A program made the position numbers and the translations under genes. Source: Neomoorella mulderi (GTDB lineage: Bacteria > Bacillota > DSM-521 > Neomoorellales > Neomoorellaceae). From it: a stretch of 31,694 bases of DNA. Location: assembly GCA_011375465.1 (NCBI GenBank), contig DRZV01000089.1, forward strand, positions 1 through 31,694, read 5' to 3'. This document shows positions 17,520-24,765 of this stretch, one piece after another. Below the pieces are notes generated by a model, which was not told the DNA's origin, did no database searches, and saw only the letters and a list, made by a program, of their open reading frames with translations. The first letter of the stretch is position 1, and each line of letters opens with the position of its first letter.

Positions 17520-18114
17520 CTAGATCAGCTCTGCTCCGGTAAGAAAACGCTGGACCCCCTTCTTTCTGGCCAAGAGGATAGCCACCACCACCTGGTGCCT
17601 CCCGATCCTCATCTTCTTTATCTCCTCCACGACGAGATAACCGAAGTTCCGGCCGCATTTGGTCAGGGCGCTTATGGTGGCCTCCGCCACTATGTACAAG
17701 TCTTTACCGGGAAGGTGAGGGCCTGAGGCGAAGCCCTGGTAGCACCCCTGATCCGGCCCCCCCTTGCAGTTCCACCGTGGCCTCCGCGTTTCCTCCCCTG
17801 ACGTAATAGTTCAAGCTGGCGGAGTTCAAAGGGGCGTTCGGAAATACCGTCTCCCCTTCTTCCCCTTCCTCTATCTGGACCACGCTTATCTTCTTATGGT
17901 CCACGTCCACCCCGGCTTGGATCAGCAGGGCCGAGACCACGTCCCTCACGATCTGTTTGGGGTTGCGGGCAGGGGAAGAGAGAATGTGGATCTCGCTTAT
18001 TTTCCCCTCCTTGTCGAGAAAGACCTTGGCTCCCAGGACGTCCCTCACCTGACGGATTATGCCTTCGTAACGCTCGATCTTGGATTTTTTCTCTATCTCC
18101 TGCAAAACCCTCAC
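17520..18114 (-). CDS. Uncharacterised conserved-looking protein, frame broken at a C7 run
   Basis: I do not recognise this protein. GTG at 18114 follows AGGGGAAGAAAA. The first ~118 residues read IERYEGIIRQVRDVLGAKVF, a KISEIHILSS strand, ARNPKQIVRDVVSALLIQAG and VDVDHKKISVVQI, an alpha/beta pattern. The original frame then turns to low-complexity sequence and ends near 17704. If one base is removed from the C7 run at 17757-17763 the frame continues as PDQGCYQGFASGPHLPGKD, then LYIVAEATISALTKC and VVVAILLARKKGVQRFLTGAEL. That ends at TAG 17522-17520 and gives 197 residues. The restored second half has a regular strand-helix-strand pattern, so the break is probably a sequence error or recent mutation. 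It lies between hpf and secA. Confidence 0.6.
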
Positions 18115-18203
18115 TTTTCTTCCCCTGAGGTTATCTCTGCAAGATTTTATTAAGATTTTCTATACTTACTCGCCCTTTACCTCCAAAAAGGCGAGGAGCC
18201 CAA

Positions 18204-18229
18204 TAAAAGAGGACCCTCCCGGGTCCTCT
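18204..18229 (-). terminator. Intrinsic terminator after hpf
   Basis: On the minus strand AGAGGACCC and GGGTCCTCT (18229-18208) form a 9-bp stem with a 4-base loop, followed by TTTTATTG. It ends the csp-hpf transcript. Confidence 0.8.
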
Positions 18230-18247
18230 GGTAAAAGGGGCTTGTCT

Positions 18248-18766
18248 TTATTCCGGCTCTATTAAACCGTAATTGCCATCCCGGCGCCTGTAAAGGACGT
18301 TTATCTCCTCTGTGTCCGCATTGGTGAACACAAAGAAGCTATGCCCCAGGAGATTCATCTGGAGTATTGCCTCTTCTACAGACATGGGTTTTAAGGCGAA
18401 CCGCTTTATTTTTATAACCCGGGGTTCGGCCTCTTTAATCTCCTCCAGCAGGGGCTTTTCCCTGATGGACCCCTCTTTTAACCTCCGGGCTAGCCTGGTC
18501 TTATGTTTTTCTATCTGTTTTTCCAGCTTTTCCACCACTAGATCCACAGCGCTGTATAAATCCTGAGCCTCCTCTTCGCCCCTGAGGATAAACCCCTCCA
18601 GGGGTATGGTCACTTCCACCACGTAGGTACCCCTGTTGGCGGAAAAATTCACAGTGGCTTTCTTAACCTTTTCCAGAAGGCGTTCGATCTTCCTCAAGCG
18701 CTTTTCAGTATAACCCTTTAAATTTTCGGTTACGGTTACGTTCCTTCCCCTTACAGTTACCTCCAT
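18248..18766 (-). CDS. hpf: Ribosome hibernation promoting factor, long form
   Basis: A 172-residue ribosome-binding protein that shuts ribosomes down as 100S dimers in stationary phase. The N-terminal domain (about 1-95) has the YfiA/HPF pattern: VTVRGRNVTVTENLKGYTEKRLRKIERLL, VNFSANRGTYVVEVTIPLEG, and SAVDLVVEKLEKQIEKHKTR. A basic linker leads to the C-terminal dimerisation domain (KRFALKPMSVEEAILQMNLLGHSFFVFTNADTEEINVLYRR), which makes this the long form of Gram-positives and cyanobacteria. ATG at 18766 is chosen to fit the family; GTG at 18781, directly after AAAGGAG, is an in-frame alternative. It follows csp with no visible promoter of its own. Confidence 0.95.
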   Translation of the reverse strand: MEVTVRGRNVTVTENLKGYTEKRLRKIERLLEKVKKATVNFSANRGTYVVEVTIPLEGFILRGEEEAQDLYSAVDLVVEKLEKQIEKHKTRLARRLKEGSIREKPLLEEIKEAEPRVIKIKRFALKPMSVEEAILQMNLLGHSFFVFTNADTEEINVLYRRRDGNYGLIEPE

Positions 18767-18807
18767 GCCCTCTGTCACGCTCCTTTCTAGCCAGCTATTT
18801 GTCAATG

Positions 18808-18831
18808 AGGCCCCGGTTCACACCGGGGCCT
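18808..18831. other. Strong hairpin between csp and hpf
   Basis: AGGCCCCGGT (18808-18817) and ACCGGGGCCT (18822-18831) form a perfect 10-bp stem with a 4-base loop, seven bases after the csp stop. In the direction of these genes it is not followed by a T-run, so it may stabilise the csp mRNA or cause partial termination rather than act as a full terminator. Confidence 0.6.
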
Positions 18832-18837
18832 TATTTC

Positions 18838-19038
18838 CTACAGCTTCACCACATCGGCTGCCTGAGGACCACGAGGCCCTTCCACTATGTCGAATTCCAC
18901 CCTTTGGCCCTCGGCCAAGGTCTTGAAGCCCTCGCCCTTAATGGCCGTGTAATACACGAAAACGTCCGCACCTCCATCCTCCCTCTCCAAAAACCCATAA
19001 CCCTTCTCCGCACTGAACCATTTGACCTTTCCCAACAT
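18838..19038 (-). CDS. Cold-shock-domain RNA-binding protein
   Basis: A 66-residue CspA-family protein that binds single-stranded RNA and DNA. RNP1 is present as KGYGFLE (residues 12-18) and RNP2 as DVFVYYTAI, where most family members have VFVHFSAI. GQRVEFDIVEGPRGPQAADVVKL is the normal C-terminal strand pair. ATG at 19038 has AGGAGGA upstream. It has a strong promoter and is followed by a hairpin and hpf, linking it to growth-phase or stress translation control. Confidence 0.93.
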   Translation of the reverse strand: MLGKVKWFSAEKGYGFLEREDGGADVFVYYTAIKGEGFKTLAEGQRVEFDIVEGPRGPQAADVVKL

Positions 19039-19104
19039 GAACCAGCATTCCTCCTACCTGAAAATTACTTGCCTGAGGGCCTGGTAATACCCGTCAATAC
19101 TAAT

Positions 19105-19133
19105 ATTCTAGCACAAAGGGGCACCGGTGTCAA
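19105..19133 (-). promoter_or_regulatory. Sigma-A promoter of csp-hpf
   Basis: On the minus strand a perfect TTGACA (19133-19128), 17 bases, then TAGAAT (19110-19105). The leader is about 60 bases. I see no gene in the remainder of 19134-19301. Confidence 0.82.
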
Positions 19134-19301
19134 ACAATTCTTTTGTCATCTTTTAAAATATCCTCATGTCGAAGAAAAAGGCAAAAAGGGGAAATATCCT
19201 GTGGATAGAGTGAATAAATCTGTTAATAAGCTGATATTTCTGGCTTCCTGTTGTGGACGAACCTGGGGATAGCCAAAAAACCTGTCGAAAAGCCTGGATT
19301 T

Positions 19302-20027
19302 TTACAGAAAGGAAGGGGGACTGTTTATTATGCCTGTGGCCAGGGTGAGCACGATCACCTCGGCGGCCCCGGACAGAAGCAGGGCTTCAGCGCAAGCCCC
19401 CACAGTGGCTCCGGTGGTGAACACGTCGTCTATCAACAGGATTTTCCTGCCCTCAAGCCGCCTTTTTCCCTCCACCCGGAAGGCTCCCTGGACCAACTGC
19501 TTTCGGGTCCGGGGGGATAAATCCACCAGGGGCGGGGTATCCTTAACCCTCAGCAGCAGGGGTTCTACGGGCAGCCCCAGGGATAGGGCCAGGCTGGAAG
19601 CCAGCAGTTCCGCTTGGTTAAAGCTCCTGACCTTAAGGCGCTGAGAACTCAAGGGCACTGGAACCAGAAGGTCAGGGCGATAGCCTTTTAAATCCCGGAA
19701 AAGGACCTGCCCCAGAAGCTGGCTCAAGGGGAAGGCCAAAGATCGCCGTCCCCTGTACTTGAACTCCCAGATGAGCTCCTTTAAAAGCCCCCGGTAAGGG
19801 CCTGCGGCCCTGGCTATAAAAGGAGGAGGGGCCTTTTCACAAAAGGGGCACAGCTTCCCCTCCCCCAGGGGGAGGAGGCGGCCGCAGAGGGAGCAGGGGT
19901 GAAGATCCCGACGCCAGGAGCTCAGCTCTTCCCAGCAGCAGTCACAGCAGAAGAAATTTCCCCTGCTTCTGCCGCAGAAGGGACAGCTGGGAGGGGAAGG
20001 GAAGAGCCAGGAAAAGATCCCTTTCAT
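19302..20027 (-). CDS. comF: ComF-family phosphoribosyltransferase-like competence protein
   Basis: A 241-residue protein with an N-terminal zinc-finger-like region (cysteine pairs C15/C18, C45/C48, C60/C63) and a phosphoribosyltransferase fold (LLVPVPLSSQRLKVRSFNQAELLA; PRPP-binding ILLIDDVFTTGAT, 197-208). ComF (ComFC) is needed for taking up transforming DNA, together with the ComFA helicase. The ATG overlaps the comFA stop in an ATGA junction (4 bases), so the two are translationally coupled. It is the last gene of its transcript; no clear terminator follows. Confidence 0.9.
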   Translation of the reverse strand: MKGIFSWLFPSPPSCPFCGRSRGNFFCCDCCWEELSSWRRDLHPCSLCGRLLPLGEGKLCPFCEKAPPPFIARAAGPYRGLLKELIWEFKYRGRRSLAFPLSQLLGQVLFRDLKGYRPDLLVPVPLSSQRLKVRSFNQAELLASSLALSLGLPVEPLLLRVKDTPPLVDLSPRTRKQLVQGAFRVEGKRRLEGRKILLIDDVFTTGATVGACAEALLLSGAAEVIVLTLATGIINSPPSFL

Positions 20028-21754
20028 TTGAGGTATCCCCTCTGGCGGGCCAAGCGGTTGAACTCCCTGATCTGCCCCTGGGCTTCGGCCATGGACGGAG
20101 TAACTTTGTATCCATAAAACCAGACCTTGCCTTGAGGATAATCCCTATGCCTGCCTGCCCTTCCCGCTATCTGTACCAGGGTATTGGTGTCGAAAATTTT
20201 TTCCTCATGGGCGAAGAGCACCAGGATGTACACATGGGGGATGGTGACGCCCCTTTCCAGGAGGGTGGTGGTGATGAGGGCAAAGAAGCGCCGCTCCCGG
20301 AAAGCCCCGATGACCTCCTCCCTATCAGGGTGCCCGGCATGGCATCCCCTGACCCAGGGGTTGCCCCAAAAGCCCGAGGGGATCTGGGCTAAAAACCACC
20401 TTTCCATACAAGAAACCTGGGCCACCGAGGGGACGAAGATCATCACCTGAGCCCCCGCCAGCTCCGCCTCTTTCAGACACCGGAGTACGGCTGAGGGGAT
20501 GGACCCCTCCCCCAACCTCCCTCCCCAGAAGGGGATTATGAACTCCGGCACGGGCAGGGGATGGCCGTGGGGCCGGGCAGGCAGGTATATGACCTTGAGG
20601 GAATTCCTTCTCACCATATGGCGCATCTCTTCTGAAGGAGTGGCGGTAAGCCACAGGATCTGTCCCCCGGGCTTTCTGGCCCGCCTCAAGGCGTAATGGA
20701 GCATGGGGTCGGCGGAAAGGGGAAAGGCGTCGGCCTCATCCAGCACCACCAGGTGGAATTTCTGATAAAATCGAAGGGCCTGATGGGCAGTGGCCAGGAT
20801 CAGATCCCCTTCCCGGAACTTCTGAGGGCTTCCTCCATAGAGGGCCACCACCTTAAGACCGGGCCAGGCAGAGGCCATCCTCCCCTCCATCTCCTTCACC
20901 ACTTCCCTCCGGGGGCAAGCGTAAAGCACCTTTTTGCCCTGCTTCAGGGCTTCGGCTATAGCGCCATAGGCCACTTCTGTCTTGCCGGCCCCGCAGGCTG
21001 CCCATAGGAGGCATTCCCCTTCCTTACCCTGGGAAACGAATTCCTTGGCTTCCCCGTAAGCGTCCTCCTGGGCTGGGGTAAGGGCAAAGTTCAGCTGGGG
21101 AAGGCAGAGCTCTTCCTCCCTGGGGGTCAGCCCCTCCAGGGCAGGAAAGATGTAGAGGGGCCGACATCCTCGGGAAGGGCCGAGGCTGAGGCAGCTTTCG
21201 CAGGAAGGGCAGACAAAGCCGCAAGCCCCGCACTCCCCCAGAACTATGGAGCTGTTCTGGCCGCAGCGATAACAAATAGGCCGGCCCTGGGAGTCATAGC
21301 CCACTCCCGGACGGAAATCTATTTCCCCCTGGAGGTAAAGCCAGTGGAGGACATCCTCTAAAGGGGCGCCCACAGCCCTGCTCTCCATCAGGGCCTTTTG
21401 GACCTCTTCCAAGAAGAGAATCCTACCGGAAATCTGCCGCCGCACCTGGGAGGGTTCCAGGGGAGAAAAGGGAAGCGGGGCAGCCGCCTGCTGGCCCCCC
21501 CTCCATTCCAACGGAAGCTTTACCCCTGGAGGCAGGGAAAACTCCCCCTTATCCTTCAACTCCTGAAAAATAAAATAGGCCAGGGAAAGGGGAAGGGCAG
21601 GGAAGAGGAGGAGCATCTCCCTTTTTCCCCTTCTTTTCCAAAAGGTCCAGTCCAGGCCGGGATTATGGGTGAGCCCCACCTCTTGGCCGCCTTCCCCTTT
21701 AACCCTGTAAACATGCCCTACCCAGCAAAACCAGGACCTGTAACTTTCAGCCAT
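20024..21754 (-). CDS. comFA: ComFA-like competence DNA helicase
   Basis: A 576-residue superfamily-2 ATPase that helps pull single-stranded DNA into the cell during transformation. After a poorly conserved ~155-residue N-terminal part comes a multi-cysteine zinc region (C161, C164, C175, C178, C182, C185, C188). The helicase core follows: Walker A AACGAGKT (252-259), DEAD box VLDEADAF (339-342), WLTATPSEEM, and motif VI QIAGRAGR. ComFA of Bacillus is about 460 residues, so the N-terminal extension is notable. The start overlaps the end of the upstream 123-residue gene by eight bases. The downstream comF overlaps by four. Confidence 0.9.
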   Translation of the reverse strand: MAESYRSWFCWVGHVYRVKGEGGQEVGLTHNPGLDWTFWKRRGKREMLLLFPALPLSLAYFIFQELKDKGEFSLPPGVKLPLEWRGGQQAAAPLPFSPLEPSQVRRQISGRILFLEEVQKALMESRAVGAPLEDVLHWLYLQGEIDFRPGVGYDSQGRPICYRCGQNSSIVLGECGACGFVCPSCESCLSLGPSRGCRPLYIFPALEGLTPREEELCLPQLNFALTPAQEDAYGEAKEFVSQGKEGECLLWAACGAGKTEVAYGAIAEALKQGKKVLYACPRREVVKEMEGRMASAWPGLKVVALYGGSPQKFREGDLILATAHQALRFYQKFHLVVLDEADAFPLSADPMLHYALRRARKPGGQILWLTATPSEEMRHMVRRNSLKVIYLPARPHGHPLPVPEFIIPFWGGRLGEGSIPSAVLRCLKEAELAGAQVMIFVPSVAQVSCMERWFLAQIPSGFWGNPWVRGCHAGHPDREEVIGAFRERRFFALITTTLLERGVTIPHVYILVLFAHEEKIFDTNTLVQIAGRAGRHRDYPQGKVWFYGYKVTPSMAEAQGQIREFNRLARQRGYLK

Positions 21755-22118
21755 AATTTCTTCTTAGAGTGGATTTTAAAATTCTCCAGGAAGTTTTGAA
21801 ATCCCTTGCCCCCTCCAGGTCCAGAACAGCTGCCCCAACTTCCCCTCCCCAGGGATATTCCCTCCTCAAGCTGTCCAGCATGGGGAAAGGACGGGCAGAG
21901 CTCAACGCCAGCTGGGCGGGAAGCTCCCGCCAGAAACAATAGATATAGAACCACCTCACCAGCCCTTCTAAGTAGGGAGCAGCTTCAGGATCCAGCACCA
22001 GAAGGAGCCCTAGGGTTTCCCGGGATCTCTCCTGCCTGCAGTAACTGCAGTAAAACCACAGCAGCACCCCTATGGCAGCTGCCAAGATCTTTACTGCCCG
22101 ATAATCCACGGCTTTCAC
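21747..22118 (-). CDS. Small membrane-anchored protein upstream of comFA
   Basis: A 123-residue protein I do not recognise. Residues 7-26 (AVKILAAAIGVLLWFYCSYC) form one membrane span. The rest is probably cytoplasmic or external and contains aromatic and arginine-rich segments (GLVRWFYIYCFWRELPAQLAL, DFKTSWRILKSTLRRNYG). Its stop overlaps the comFA start, so it is translated in the same unit and may take part in DNA uptake. GTG at 22118 is the start; the GGTGGTGGGGG ribosome binding site and the GTG itself lie within the 3' arm of a long hairpin. Confidence 0.6.
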   Translation of the reverse strand: MKAVDYRAVKILAAAIGVLLWFYCSYCRQERSRETLGLLLVLDPEAAPYLEGLVRWFYIYCFWRELPAQLALSSARPFPMLDSLRREYPWGGEVGAAVLDLEGARDFKTSWRILKSTLRRNYG

Positions 22119-22154
22119 CCCCCACCACCATACTATGAAATCCGGTGGGGGGTG
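22116..22154 (-). promoter_or_regulatory. Hairpin covering the ribosome binding site and start of the comFA-upstream gene
   Basis: CACCCCCCACC (22116-22126) and GGTGGGGGGTG (22144-22154) are an 11-bp perfect inverted repeat with a 17-base loop. In the mRNA the 3' arm holds the purine-rich ribosome binding site and ends with the GTG start. The fold would hide both. Confidence 0.55.
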
Positions 22155-22192
22155 CCCACTCCTTGGGCTCTGTCCCGAATCAAAAGGGAGCT

Positions 22193-23578
22193 TTAAAGCC
22201 CCAGTTCACCCATGAGGGCTTGTCTTATCCTTTCCAGGACCTGGCTTTCCGGGGCTTCTATGTACAGGCGCACCACCGGTTCAGTGCCCGAGGGCCGCAG
22301 CAGGCACCAGCTTCCCCCTTGGAGCAAAAATTTTACCCCGTCTATGGTAATCTTCCCTTCCACCGCTAATCCCCCTATGGCAGAAGGCTCCCACCTGGCC
22401 AGCTTCTCCAGCACCCTGGCCTTCTGGGCGGGGGAAAGCTGCAGATCAAAACGCCGGCTATCCAGGGGGCCGTATTTTTCCTCCAAGCGGCCCAGGATCC
22501 CTTTGAGGTCTTCTCCCTCAACTGCCCGCATCTCCGCCACCAGGAGACAGGCCAGTATCCCGTCCTTCTCTGGCACATGTCCCTTGATGCTCAAGCCCCC
22601 GCTCTCTTCTCCCCCCAGGATACAGCCCTTTTCCCGTAGGGCCTGTCCGATGTATTTAAAGCCCACCGGCGTTTCGATAACTTCAAAGCCCCATTGGGAG
22701 GCTATCCTGTCCAGGCCATGGGTGGTGGCCACTGTCCGGGCCACGGGCCCCCTGAACCCCCGTTTTTCCACCAAGTATTCCAGAAGCAGGCGTAAAACTT
22801 GGTTGGCGGTAAAATAGGTGCCGTCAGCATCCACCACCCCAAACCTGTCGGCATCCCCGTCCAAAGCCAATCCCAAGTGGGAGCCAGTGGCCTTCACCTC
22901 CTGGGAAAGCCCCTGCAACCCCCTGGCGCTGGGATCGGGTAGGGAGCCGCCAAACAGGGGGTCGCGCCAGTTATGGATGGCCTTCACCCGCCATCCCGCT
23001 TCCTGGAGAAATTCCTCCACATAACCTATCCCCGCCCCATAGAGGGGATCCACCACAGCTTTTAGGGGGCAGCTCCTTAAGGCGGAAAAATCTATCAAAG
23101 ACTTCAAGTAATCCAGGTAGTCACGCCTGGGCTGCCAGGCCTTTATCTCCCCTCGGAGGGATTCTAAAGGAACCACCCCTTGAACCCGGGAAATCTCCTC
23201 TTCTATAGCAGAGGTCACGTCAGGAAGGGCGGGCCCTGCATAGTGAGGGATAAATTTCAGCCCTGCATAGTGGGGAGGGTTATGGCTGGCAGTGAGCATT
23301 ATGGCTCCCAAAGCCCTGAGCTCCCTCACCCCCCAAGCCACCACCGGCGTGGGGACGGCCTCAACAGACAGATGGATCTGGAAACCGTTGGCCGCCATCA
23401 CCTCCGCTGCTGTTCGGGCAAATTCAGGGGCTAAAAAGCGGTTGTCATAACCCACCACGATTTTCCCCGGAGTGGAGAGATAATTGGCGATGGCCTGGGT
23501 TACCCGGCGGACATTGCTGAAGGTGAATTCATCAGCTATGACAGCCCTCCAGCCGTCGGTGCCGAACTTGATGGTCAT
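22193..23578 (-). CDS. Phosphoglucomutase/phosphomannomutase family protein
   Basis: A 461-residue alpha-D-phosphohexomutase. It moves phosphate between C6 and C1 of hexose phosphates, feeding nucleotide-sugar and wall synthesis. The phosphoserine loop is MLTASHNPPHY (S98). The metal-binding loop is LDGDADRFG (D240, D242, D244). The sugar-binding loop is GGEESGGL, and the phosphate-binding C-terminal loop is LRPSGTEPVVRLYIEA. The FGTDGWRAVI start is typical. Exact sugar preference cannot be read from the sequence. ATG at 23578 follows the yetF stop by three bases with AAGGGGG upstream. Confidence 0.9.
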   Translation of the reverse strand: MTIKFGTDGWRAVIADEFTFSNVRRVTQAIANYLSTPGKIVVGYDNRFLAPEFARTAAEVMAANGFQIHLSVEAVPTPVVAWGVRELRALGAIMLTASHNPPHYAGLKFIPHYAGPALPDVTSAIEEEISRVQGVVPLESLRGEIKAWQPRRDYLDYLKSLIDFSALRSCPLKAVVDPLYGAGIGYVEEFLQEAGWRVKAIHNWRDPLFGGSLPDPSARGLQGLSQEVKATGSHLGLALDGDADRFGVVDADGTYFTANQVLRLLLEYLVEKRGFRGPVARTVATTHGLDRIASQWGFEVIETPVGFKYIGQALREKGCILGGEESGGLSIKGHVPEKDGILACLLVAEMRAVEGEDLKGILGRLEEKYGPLDSRRFDLQLSPAQKARVLEKLARWEPSAIGGLAVEGKITIDGVKFLLQGGSWCLLRPSGTEPVVRLYIEAPESQVLERIRQALMGELGL

Positions 23579-23581
23579 AGA

Positions 23582-24333
23582 TCATCCCCCTTGATTTTTG
23601 CTCCCTGGAGCCTGGGGATCGTCGGTAACATCGATGGGGCAGGTCAAATCGTCGCGCTTGCAGTTCACATAGAGGGAGCCGTCGCTCCGGAGCACCGCGT
23701 AATCCACCTGGGTTATATCCGTCACCCCTTGGGCCTGGAGCTGCTGCATAAGCCAGTTTTCATCTAAGCCCGCCTGCTGTAGATTCTGGAATATTATTTC
23801 ACCATCCATAACCAGCTCCATGGGTATCCCCTCATAGGAAGTGGGTATCTGCAAATCAGCCGGAGTTAAAGGCCTCTTCTGGGATTTCAAAAGTATGCCG
23901 AGATCCCCATTGGGCTCCAGAATGGCATACTCCACATCAGCTATGTCGAACACGTTTTTCTGCCGCAGCTGCATGTTCAGTTCATCTAAAATTATACCGC
24001 ATCTTTTTCATGTTTCCCTCTAAAATTTTGCCGTTATGGATGACTATGGTGGGCTCTCCGGCCAGCAGTTTTCTCGCGGGCCGACTCAACATGACCACGT
24101 AGCTGGCCAGCCAGGTGAAGAAAGCGAAAAGGGTCAGCCCTGTAAAAATGGATCAGGGTGCTGTCCGAGTCCAGATCAGTAGCCATAACCGCAGCTATGC
24201 TTCCGAAGGTTATACCGTTGATATATTCGAAAAAAGTGAGCTGCCCCACCTGTTGCTTGCCCAATATCCGGGTATATATCAAGATGGCGGTGAAAGCCAG
24301 AAGGGTTTGGAAAAATATTTCTAAGAATTTCAC
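23582..24333 (-). pseudogene. YetF/DUF421-family membrane protein, broken by two frameshifts
   Basis: The pieces add up to a standard DUF421 protein: an N-terminal membrane half (LLAFTAILIYTRILGKQQVGQLTFFEYINGITFGSIAAVMATD) and a C-terminal cytoplasmic domain (VFDIADVEYAILEPNGDLGILLKSQKRPLT, then a second repeat-like region VTDITQVDYAVLRSDGSLYVN). The frame is lost at the A5 run 24144-24148 and again at the A4 run 23988-23991. Removing one base from each restores about 250 residues, with LIHFTGLTLFAFFTWLASYVVM at the first joint and MRYNLDELNMQLRQKN at the second. GTG at 24333 is the start. DUF421 proteins often act in spores or stress; their biochemical role is unclear. This is either a decaying gene or two base-calling errors. 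Confidence 0.75.
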
Positions 24334-24344
24334 TCCGTTACCCC

Positions 24345-24437
24345 CTAGAGCAATTCCCTTTTATGGAGATAATAGATCAAGGCCATGCCGCCCACCACAA
24401 AACCCAAAACCAAAAGGGCTTCCCACAGCAGATCCAA
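24345..24437 (-). CDS. Small membrane peptide, 30 residues
   Basis: TTG at 24437 is preceded by AAGGGGGATACGG and opens a 30-residue frame: a single hydrophobic helix (LLWEALLVLGFVVGGMALIYYL) with a basic tail, HKRELL. It ends 11 bases before the yetF start and follows the same transcript direction. I do not recognise it. Good spacing, the membrane-helix pattern and a compact position support a real gene, but length makes chance possible. Confidence 0.5.
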   Translation of the reverse strand: MDLLWEALLVLGFVVGGMALIYYLHKRELL

Positions 24438-24470
24438 CCGTATCCCCCTTTTAGCCGTGCTTTTCTTTTG

Positions 24471-24504
24471 ACATTATTCTCCCCCGAAGGGGATAAAATA
24501 ATGT
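24471..24504. repeat. Long inverted repeat upstream of the yetF group
   Basis: ACATTATT (24471-24478) and AATAATGT (24497-24504) flank CCCC-GAA-GGGG (24482-24492), giving a 34-base dyad with short mismatches. A TTGACA lies at 24468-24473 on the plus strand, 18 bases before GATAAA, but no plus-strand gene follows. The dyad could be an operator for the minus-strand yetF group. Confidence 0.5.
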
Positions 24505-24527
24505 AAAAGGGGCTTTTAGCCCCTTTT
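24503..24527 (-). terminator. Intrinsic terminator of the envelope gene cluster
   Basis: On the minus strand AAAAGGGGC and GCCCCTTTT (24527-24505) form the stem with a 5-base loop and run into TTTTACATTATTTTA. It lies six bases after the stop of the small exported protein. Confidence 0.78.
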
Positions 24528-24532
24528 CAGAT

Positions 24533-24754
24533 TTAATAACCTTTGGCTTTAAGTTTCCCCTCCAGGAGGGCAATCTCCCTTTCCAGCTCCTTTACCTCCC
24601 TCTGGAGGGGCAGGAGTCGCTCCCCTGCCACCTTTTCCAGATAGCTCCTGCTTACCACCGGATCCCCAATTTTTCCGGCTTCAGCTGGAAAGGCCCAACA
24701 GGAGAGATAAAGCCCTATGTATAAGACGGCTGCCCAGATGGCTGTCAGGCGCAA
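24533..24754 (-). CDS. Small exported coiled-coil protein
   Basis: A 73-residue protein with a signal peptide (LTAIWAAVLYIGLYLSCWAFPAEA), then GDPVVSRSYLEKVAGERL and a heptad-type tail (LQREVKELEREIALLEGKLKAKGY). I do not know its family. The GDPVVSRSYLE motif is also seen in some Gram-positive surface or coiled-coil proteins (inference from memory, not checked). It is the last gene of the tagO/wecA cluster, 11 bases after it, and is followed by a terminator, so an envelope role is likely. Confidence 0.6.
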   Translation of the reverse strand: MRLTAIWAAVLYIGLYLSCWAFPAEAGKIGDPVVSRSYLEKVAGERLLPLQREVKELEREIALLEGKLKAKGY

Positions 24755-24765
24755 TTATATCCCCC

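Noticed and set aside
19199..19290. Sequences resembling DnaA boxes (TGTGGATAG and nearby TGTGGAC) in the csp-comF gap
   Set aside because: Only one near-match plus weaker ones, no AT-rich unwinding region and no origin genes nearby; chance is likely.
24468..24502. A plus-strand TTGACA with an AT-rich box 18 bases downstream
   Set aside because: No plus-strand gene follows; the boxes are part of the inverted repeat and a coincidence is more likely.
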